This document shows, one piece after another, positions 1 through 9,400 of a stretch of DNA of 17,036 bases (positions within the stretch are counted from its first letter, which is position 1; each line of letters begins with the position of its first letter). The notes under the pieces were generated by a model, which saw only the letters and a program-made list of their open reading frames with translations, searched no databases and was not told where the DNA came from. Source of the stretch: JBQTIM01 sp052388135 (lineage in GTDB: Bacteria > Elusimicrobiota > Elusimicrobia > FEN-1173). The stretch is taken from positions 1-17,036 of the forward strand of contig JBQTIM010000180.1 of assembly GCA_052388135.1 (NCBI GenBank), written 5' to 3'. The position numbers and the translations under genes are program-made.

Positions 1-3000
1 CGCCGAAGTCGTCGGTGGTGACGCTGTGGATCGGGGTCGTCATGACCGCCGTGGCGAGCTCGCCGCGGTCGTTGTAGGTGTAGTTCACGCGGTAGGCGTC
101 CGTCACCGTGCGCGAGCCGTCGGAGCCAAGGGTCTCCGTCCGGGTGGTGACGCCGGCCAGTTTGGCCTGATTGTTCATCACGATAAAAGATTGGCGGGAC
201 CAGGATTGCGTGACGTTGCCGAAGGCGTCGGTGGACGTGGCGTGGATGGGATAGGAAACGCCGTCGGCGGCGATGTAATCTCCCTCCACGCTCACGGCCT
301 TCAATTCGCCCGCTGCCCCGTAGGCGTAGCGGACGGTGTAGGGATCGTTCACAAGCACCGAACCGTCCGAACCGGAGGCGCCGAAGACGACTTCTTCAGC
401 CGTCAAAAGCAGCCGGCCGTCAACGGCGGCAAAAATCTGATCCGAGCGCGTCAAGGACGTGTTTCCCCGGCCGTCGTCCGTGCGGACGGTTTGAACTCCG
501 GAGGCGGAGGCCAGCCGCCCCTGGCTGTCGTAGGACTGGGTCAAAACATGGTCGCCGGTGACGAGGACGCCTTCGTCCTGGTAACTCGAGAAAATGGTGA
601 ATGATTCCGACGATGTTCCGTCCGCGCGGACCAGCCGGTGCGAGAAAGACACCGAACCGTCCACCACGACCCCGTCGGAGCGCTCCACGCGGAACGTTAT
701 GCCGGCGGCCGTCCGAGTGAAAGAAAGAACCCGCCCGTCCACGCCCAGGCCGTCCAGGAGGTTTTGCTCCGTAAACGATTCGGGGACCGAGGCGCCGGCC
801 ACGGGCCGCGCCGCCGGGGGCGCGCGGAGGACGTCCACCTTTTGAAGGCGGCCCACCAGGCCCGCCGCCCTGTTGTCCGACGAATCCTCGAAATAGGTGT
901 AAAGGGTCGCGTAGGGGTCGGTGATGGTGAAGGAGCCGTCGTCGCTGTCGGTCCGCGAGGCGGTCGTGACGGCGGAGAGGCGGGCCTGCCCACCCAAGAT
1001 GATGAACGTCTGGTTGGAGAGGGTCTCCGTGGCGCTGCCGAAAGGATCGGTGGTGACGGACCGGATGCGGAAGCCGGAGGCGAAACTTTGAAATTCGTCC
1101 GACACGATCTCGGCGCCGGCCAGACGGCCTCCGCGGTCGTAGCGGTATTCGATGGTGTAAGGATCCGTCACGGTGACGGAACCGTCGGTGGAAACCGTCC
1201 GCGACGCGGACGTGGCCGTGCCCAGGCGGGCCTGGCCGCCGGCGACGGCGAAGGTTTGGTTGGATAAGGATTCCGTGACGTTGCCGAAGGCGTCGGTGGT
1301 GACAGAGCGGATGCGGTAGCCGGGGACGAACCCCGCCGCCTCGGGAGAGACGATCTCGGCGCCGAGAAGACGGCCCGCCAGGCCGGCTTCCCGGTTCTCC
1401 GGCGTGTCCTCCCCATAAAGGTTGAAGAGGACATAAGGATCGGTGACCGTGACGGAGCCATCCACGGACTCGCTGCGGCTGGACGATTCGACGGTCAGCA
1501 CGCGGGCTTGGCCGCCCAGCACCGTAAAGGTCTGGAAAGAGGAGGAATTGGTGACGCCCTGGAAAGCGTCCGTCGTCCGCGTCAGGATGGGACCTTTCAT
1601 CTCGGCGCCGGCCAGGAGGCCGACCCGGCGAAGGGCGACGTTCTCCCCCTCCTCGCCGTGGTAGACGTAGTCCACCGTGTAGCGGCCGGTCTCGGAGACC
1701 GAGCCGTCCGTCTGCCTGGATTCGGACCAGGACGTGACCGAGGTCATTTTGGCTTGGCCGGCGATGATCCTAAAGGCTTGCTCGGAGTGGGACTCGGTGA
1801 CGTTGCCGAAGGCGTCGGTGGTCGTGGAATCCACGCGGCCCTGAAGCTCGGCTTTTTCCAGCCGGCCGGCGGCCGAATAGGTGTAGACGATGGTGTAAGG
1901 CGACGTGACGGTGGACGCGCCGTCGGCGGAGATGGAATCCGACCAGGAGGTGACGGACGCCAGTTTCGCCTGGCCCGCCCTCACCGTGAAGACCTGCAGG
2001 GCCCGGGACCGGGTGACGTTGCCGAAGACGTCCGTGGTGACGGACTCGATGGGCTCTTCCAGCGCCGCGCCCTCCAACGAACCCACCCGCCGCGCGGCGC
2101 GGTTTTCGTCCGTATCTTCGTAATAGGAATGGACGATGGCGTAGGGGCGGGTGATGGAGACCGAACCGTCCGTCTGCCGGGATTCGGACCAGGAGGTGGA
2201 CCTTGAAATCTTGGCCTGGCCGGCGACGATGACGAAGACTTGGTCCGTCCAAGTGTCGGAGACGTTGCCGAAGGCGTCCACGGTTCGGGCGTGGATGGGA
2301 GACAGGAGCGAAGCGCCTTCCAGGGCGCCGGCCCGCCTGAGCCGGCGGTTCTCAGCGTCGTCGGCGGCGTAGCGGTAAGTGACCGCGTAGGGCTCCGTGC
2401 GCGTGGTGGAGCCGTCCACGGAGAGGCTCACGGACCAGGAGACCGATTCCACCAGCTTCGATTGGCCGGCGATCGCGGCGAAGCGCTGATCCGCCCAGCT
2501 TTCCGTCGCGTTGCCGAAGGGATCGGTGGTGATGGAATGGATGAAGGGGACTTCTCCCCAGGCCAGAACGCCCGAAGGCGCGCCCGCGCGCTCCATCTCC
2601 TGCCGGCCGGCGAGGGACGCGCCCTCGAGAAGGCCGCGGGCGCTGTAGCGGTAGGCGAGGGTGTAGGGATCCGTCACCGTGACCGAGCCGTCGGCGGAGC
2701 GGCTGAAGGAGGATGTGGTCACGAAGCCGAGCTTGGCCTGGTTGCGGACGGCGGTGTAGAACTGCTCGGTTCGCGAGGAAACGCTGTTGCCGAAAGCGTC
2801 CAAAGAGTAACTTTCGCCGTAACCGCGCCCGGCGGCCCCCGGCCCGGCCGCGAGCAGTCCGTTGGCGTCGTAATTGTAGAGGACCTCCATGGCTTGGCCG
2901 CGCACGACGCCGCTTTCGTCCGCCCAGCCCATGTAAGTCGTCGTTCCGTCCATGCCTTCAGTGAAGGAGGCGGCCAGGGAGCGGGACATCTTGGCCTGGC

Positions 3001-3420
3001 CGTTGACGGCGGTGAAGTGCTGCTCGGTCCGGGACACCGTCCGCGTTCCGAAGGGGTCCCAGGAGACGCTGACGCCCCGACCCACCGCGGCCCGGCCCGC
3101 GCCCTCCCGGAGCAGGCCGGTGGAGGTGTCGTAGGAATAGGCGACCCGGAGCGATTCGGAGCCGCGGGTGCCGTCCATCCAGGACTCGGAACCGTCCGCG
3201 TTGACCGTGTGGGAAGCCGTCTCAACCTCCCGGAGCTTGGCCTGGCCGTTGATGATGATGAAATTCTGGCTGAGCCGGCTCGTGGTGACGTTGCCGAATC
3301 CATCGTCGGAAACGGACGTGCCCCCGCCGGAGGCCGACACGAGCCGGCCTTTCTCATCGTATTGGTAGGTGACGGTGATGTTCTGCCGGGTGACGGCTCC
3401 CGTGTAGGAAGATTCCATCT
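1..3420 (-). repeat. Long-period (72-92 residue) repeat array in the giant protein
   Basis: The C-terminal region visible here consists of about 12-13 tandem units. The working consensus is TTDxFGNVTxS, then QxFxxxxGQAKL, then SxSxxxDGSxTVTDPY, then YxYxxxGRLxGA. On the plus strand, the FGN element recurs near 3291, 3042, 2787, 2510, 2262, 2018, 1803, 1553 (variant DAFQGVT), 1283, 1035, 460 (degenerate), 218 and 2. Most intervals are 215-277 bp. Between 1035 and 460 an extra segment of roughly 325 bp interrupts the array. Two units, near 1700 and 2180, share the exact stretch TSWSESRQTDGSVS although two units apart, which hints at local gene conversion or duplication. The units end in a YD-like turn, so they look like an expanded YD repeat. 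Confidence 0.8.
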
Positions 3421-6400
3421 CGGCGGCCAGGGAAACGGTTTGAGAAGTCCCCTGGACCTGCGCCGCCAGGGTTCCTTCGATTTGAAGGCCGTCTCCGGCC
3501 GCGGCAAAAGCCACGGCGCTTCCCTGGACCCGCGCGGAAATCAGGGACCCGGTGACGCCCAGCATTTGCAACAGCCCCTCGGCGGTGAGGCCGGCGACGG
3601 CCGGGTCGGCCAGGCCGATTTCGGCCAAGGCGGCCCGCAGGGCGGAGACGGCGCCCTCCGGCGAGGAAGGCGTGATCGCGGAGATCGCCGAGACGCCGAC
3701 GCTTTCAAAAAATCCGGCGAGGGCCTGCCAATTGTCGAAGATCGCGCCGGCCATTCGGCCCGCGAAGGCCTCCAGCCCGGCGGACGCCGCGGACGGGGAC
3801 AATTCCCTCCATAGGGAAAGGATCGCGCCGCGGCCCTGGGATTGGAGAGGGTTCAGGGCGTTCAGCATTCCTTGCCAGGACACGCTGCCGTAAAGGGAGG
3901 AGGACCAGACCCCGTTCCTCTGCCGCGAAAGTTCGCCGTTGGATCCGCCGCGGGAGGCGCCGCCGTCGGGATTCGTGATGGTGACGCCGTTGTCGTCCCG
4001 CACGACGCGGGCGCCGCCGATGGAAAAATCGGCCGGCCCACCGACGGGCCGGAAAGCCGCGTTTTCCGCCAAGGCGTTCTGACTGGAATCCCGCGCCTGG
4101 ACGAACGTCCAGCCGCCGTCCGTCCAGCGATAATCGTAACGGCCGCCGTTGTTGAAGACGCGGACGGCGTCCCGGACGTATTGGGGAACGGCCGGGTCGG
4201 AAGAGATGTTGATCTCCCCGCTGATGGTTCCGAAAAGCGCCCCGGTGCTCAAATTCTTGGACAAGGTTCCGAACGTGACGTAGCCGTCTTCGGCCACGGT
4301 GAGAGATTGCTTGGTCAACATGTCGCCGATCCTGTACAGGACGCTCGAGGAGCGTATCCGGTCGTAAATTTTTTCTCCGGCGGCGTCCACGCCGGTCTGC
4401 CGCCGCCCCTCGTACCAGCTGCGCTGGCCCACCACCCGGTCCGCGCCCTCGCCAGCCTTGACCATCAAGTTCACGGCGCGGTTTCCGTCTTTGTCCAGGA
4501 CGTTGGAGAGCCGCGCAAACATGGACGGGTCCGACGGGCTCCTCCACTCGATGGTGTAGCCGGCGCCCGCGTCTTGGGAGGAGCCCAGGTTGAAGGTGGA
4601 CCGGTAGTGCATGCGGCCGTCGGCGGTTTTGGCCATGTGCACGAAGGTGACGGTGGACCAGGACGGCTCCCCGTCGTTGCCCGGGTCCTCGTCCTTGTTG
4701 GCCGGGTTCAGGTCCTCGCGGTAAGCGATCCACGTGTGCAGGCCGTCGGCGGATTTCCAAATGGCGTAGCTTCCCATGTCGCGCTGGAGGGCGAAGCCGT
4801 GCTGGGCCGGATCGAAATTTTTGTTGACCCGGCTTAAAAACGTCTCGACGTTGTCGAGGAAGGCCTGGTCGATGCGGCCGGCGGCGCCCGGCAGGTCCGA
4901 CAGTTGAGCCAGGATGCCGGACCATTCCACGGTGCCGAATTGCGACGACGAGGCCAGAAGGGGCGGCGTGGCGGACCAGTTCTGCTGAATGCCGGCCGGC
5001 ATGTAGCCCAGGGCCACGGCCTGATCGCTCAAGCCTTGCAGAAGCTCCCAGGTGATCGCTTGGCCGGCCGCTTGCGCTTGCCGGTAACCCGCGTACTCGT
5101 GGTTTTCATGCAGGAGGGTCAGGTAAATATCATCGGCCACGTTGCGGCCTTGGGCCGCCCAAGCGGCCAGGACGTCCTGGTGGATGAGGACCACGCCGTC
5201 CGCCGACCACGTGATGAAAGAGGCCGTGTCCACGACGCCGGCCTGGGAGGGGGTGCCCGAAATGATCTGGACGGACGTCAGCTCGAGGGCGTGCCCTTCC
5301 GCCGCCAGCCGGGCCATGGCCTGCTGGACGGCCGCCGCCAAGGGGTTCTGCGCCGGGGGCGGGCTCGAGGCTCCGAAAAGGAGCTCGGTCAAAGAGAAAT
5401 TGAGGACGTGGGCGAGAGCCTGAAAGATCTGCTGGTAAACGCCAAAGGTGACGATGAAGGGGAGTCCGGCGAGGGTTTGCTGCCAGTTGTCCAGGACGCC
5501 GTTCTGGATGGCCTGCACGAGGTTGCCCAAAACGCCGCCCGAAGCCGTCGCGGACGCGGGGGGCGCGGGCCCGCCCGGCTCCTCCAACTCCTCCTGCGTC
5601 GAGGAGATGACTTCCGACAGCACCAGCCGGAATTGGCCGGCGATGAACTCGTAGGTCTGCGACGTGCGCTCCCGGGTCGCCTCGCCGAAGCCGTTGTTGG
5701 CCAGGGAGGTGCCGAGGCCGGTTCCATGGGTGCCCACGCCGCGCTCGTCGTAGAAATATTGGATCGTGTTCCGGCTCCGGCTGCTGGATCCGTCCAGAAT
5801 GTTGACCATGGCCGCGTCGCTGGCCGCCAGGACCACTTTCAGCTCGCCTTGAATGGAGGTCAAAAGCTGGGAGGTGTCGGTGGTGGTGGAGACGCCCCAG
5901 ACGTCGCGATGCACGCTGCGGCCCTGGGAGGCCGCGCCCACCAACCGGCCGGCGGGAGAATAGGTGTAGAACGTGGTGGAGGCCGACCGGGTGGTGGAGC
6001 CGTCGAGGGTCGTGGAGTTGGACCGGCTGGTCTGGTAAAGGAGCTGGGGCTGGCCGCCGAAGGCGCCGTAGACCTGATGAAACTCCGTGGTGGTGTCCTG
6101 GGCCGGGATCAGGGTGTCCACGGTGCCGTCTTGGTTCGTATCGGTCCACTGGGCCGTTTCGGTGGACACGGTGGCGCCGTTCCCTTCGGCTCCGAGCAGA
6201 AGGCCGCCGGCGTCGTAGAAGTAGGTCATAACCGTCCGGGTGTCGCTCACGGTGCCCGTGTCGTAGACCGTGTGGTTTTCGGACCGCTGAACGTCCACCT
6301 TGCCGCGGCGGTTGTAGGAGATCTCGACGGCGCTGGTCTGGCTCACGACGCCGTTGTCCGGGTCGCTGGTGCTTTCGCGGTAGCCCAGGGTCTGGCCGTA

Positions 6401-9400
6401 GCCGTTGTAGCGGATGTCCGTCCGGACGACGGTGTTGACCTTCTCGAAAACGGGGTTGGCGGAAGGCTCTGCGCCGGCCGTCAGCCGATAATCGGAATGG
6501 ACGCCCTGCATGAGGTCCCACAAGGAAAGGCCCGTGCTTTCCATGACGGCGTCCAGCTCCGGCAGGGACACGACGGAACCGTTCAGGCGGTAAACGAGTT
6601 CCACGGCGGCGCCGGACTGGTGCGTCTCCGACACGGAGGACAACAGCCGCCCGAGGGAATCGTACCTCATGTCCCGGGCGCGCTGGACGGTCTGGAAACC
6701 GTCGGGGTAGGCCGTGGTGTCCGTGGCCTCCAGCACGCGGCCGAAATCGTCGTAGACCACGCCGTCCCGCACCGTGGTGGGCCACTGGTCGGATCCGCCC
6801 ATCTGGGTGGACACCGTGAGGGTGCCGTCTTCGATCAGATCCTCCATGGTCTTGCCGGAGGTTCCCAGGAGAGCGGCCAACTGCCAGGCGTCCAGGCGGA
6901 CGCCGTCGCGCATATAGACCGTCCGCGGCTCGTCGCCGTTGACGCGGCTGGCCGAGACGCTCCCGGTCATGCGGCCCTGGGAGTCGTAGCGGATGTTGGA
7001 TACGCCGTTGATGATCTGCAGGCCGTTCTCGGTGATGATCTCGTTGTAGGCCGTGGCCAGACCCAGGGAATTGTAAGAGGTGGATACGCGCTCCACCACG
7101 CTGACCGCGTGGAGGGGCGCGTCCCCGGCGATGATGAAGGCGCCCGAGGCCGTGTGGCTGACGGATGCGGCCGAGACCTCGTGCCGGGTCTGCCGGAAGC
7201 TGGCCATGCGGCCCGCGTCGTCGTATTGGGCGTTCTCCAGGACGGTGATGACCATTCTGTCCGGCGCGGCGGAGGAGACCATCTCCTCGGTGAAGCCCTT
7301 CAGGGTCCCGTCCAAATTGTATTGGAGGCGGCGCGTGTCCACGGTTTCCGTCACGTCCATGGTCTCGCCGTTGGAGGTTCCGGTGCGGCGGGTGGTTTGG
7401 CGGGAGGCGGCGATCTGCCCATATAAATTGTAGGAGCCGGTCCATTGGACGTCCTCCACCAGCACGCTGTCGCCCCGGGTGACGCGCTCGCGGTAGCCGG
7501 CCACGTCGCCGAGGCCGTTGTATTGGATGTCGCTGCGGACCACGGTGGATTCGCGGCGGATGCCTTCCCCCTCCGTGACGGTTTCCATGGCGTAGCCGGT
7601 GAGCCTGTCGAGGATGTCGTACTGCATGTTGCGGCGGTCCACCGTCGTCGTCGTGCCCAGGCTGTCGGTGATTTCCTCGTGGCTGGCGGTGTTGCGGCCT
7701 TCCATGTCGTAGGCCAGGCCGGTCACCACGCGGGTGGAGCGGGTCTGGGGGCGGCCGTTCTGGATCGTCACCTCGGTGAAGTTCATGAGGCGGCCCATGC
7801 CGTCCAGCACGCCGCCGGTGCGCCAGGTCTCGACGGTCGAGGCGTAGGCGGAGCCGGCCGGATCGCCGGTGGTGCGGACCTCGTGGTAGCCGCCCTGGGG
7901 GGTGATGCCGTCCCTCAGCGTGATTTCCTTCAAATCGCGGATCAAGGCCGACGACGCGGCGTCCCAGCCGCGGGTGGAGCGGGTTTCCTGGAAGCCCTGG
8001 ACGTAGCGGATCTGGAAAACGGCGCCCAGGCCCGCGTTCAGCACGTCGGAGCTTTCGTAAAGCTGTTCCTGGTCGCGCCGGGTCTCGACGCGCAGGACGA
8101 CGTCCGTCGCCGTGCCGTCGGGCAGGCGGCCGCGGGTGCGGGTGACCTCGACGCCTCCGGAGCGGCGGCCGGCCACGTCGTAGGTGACGCCCGTGATGTT
8201 CCGCTCGATGGTGAGGCCTTCCAGATAGACGACTTCGCGGTAACCTTCCAGCCGGCCCTGGGCGTTGTAGCCCATGCCCTCTTCGTTCGGGACGGAAAAG
8301 TCTTTGACGGTGCGGCGCCCGCCGCTGTCGGTGACGACCTCGCGGGAGCGGATGAGGTTGCGCTTGGCGTCGTAGGCCGCGTTGCTGACCTCCCGCGTGC
8401 GGGTCTGGCCGTTCTCGGTGGTGGTCTCCACGTAGGCGAGCATGTCGTCGGTGAGGCTGTACTCCACGCCCGACAGGCGGACGTCCTGGCGGTGCCCGAA
8501 GGCGTCGGTGACGGTCTGCTCGTAGCCGATCACGCGGTCGAACTCGTCGTAGGAGCCCGACCAGCGGGTGACGGCGTCGAGCCCCTGGAAATCCGTGGCC
8601 AGGCGCGTGTAGGAGGCCAGGTTGCCGAACTCGTCGTAAGACAGGCCGGTCCAGCGGTCTTTTTGCGTGGTGCCGTCGCCGTTGCGGATGTCGCGGGAAT
8701 AGCCGGTCAACAGCCAGCGGCTGCGGCCGAACTCGTCGTTGGCGTTTTCGTCCTCGGAGCCGGCCGGCGGGCCCGTCCAATGGGAATTCTGCTCGTAGCC
8801 GTCCGCCCGCCAGGCCACGTAGGTGTCCATGCCGTTGGTGCGGGAAATCTCCTTATAGGAAGTCAGGTTCTTGTCGCCGTCGTAAGAGGCCCCCCACCAC
8901 CAGCGTTCGGTGAGGCGGCCGTTCTCGTCCACGGCCTTCTCGACGAACTGCGAGAGGTTGCCTTGGTCGTCGTACTTCATATCCTCGCGGACGGTGGTTT
9001 TCTCGGCGCCCGTGGGCGTGGTGACGGTTTCCCGCAGGGTCTCGACTTTTTGGCTGGAGCTGTCGTGGAATTTGGCCCCGGCGTGGTATTCGAACTCGCG
9101 CCGGCTGACGGTGCGCTGGCCCTTGGCGTCCCAGCTTTCCTCCGTGGTGGAGACCAGCAGGTCGGACAGGTCGTATTTCATCTCCGTCACGTTGCGGATG
9201 AGCAGGTGGCCGTGGGCGTTGCGGGAGCGCTGGTTCATGATGCGGCTGGCCTGGCCGTCGATGAAATAGGTGATCTGCAGGGTGCCGTCGAAATTCTTCT
9301 TGGGCATGTATTTGAACTCGGCCCCGGCGGCGGCCAGGCTTTTCATCTGGCGGCGCACGGCCTCGATCTCGGCCTGGATTTCGGCGCTGACGGCCTCGCC

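Noticed and set aside
1..3400. CRISPR or satellite array suggested by the roughly 250-bp periodic sequence
   Set aside because: The period encodes diverged protein repeats in one continuous frame. Units vary in length and sequence and there are no short identical repeats with unique spacers.
5130..8780. Minus-strand open frame of 1,216 codons
   Set aside because: It is out of frame with the YD-repeat frame and gives an Arg/Pro/His-rich product typical of a shifted reading of GC-rich DNA. The in-frame reading has clear YD motifs throughout.
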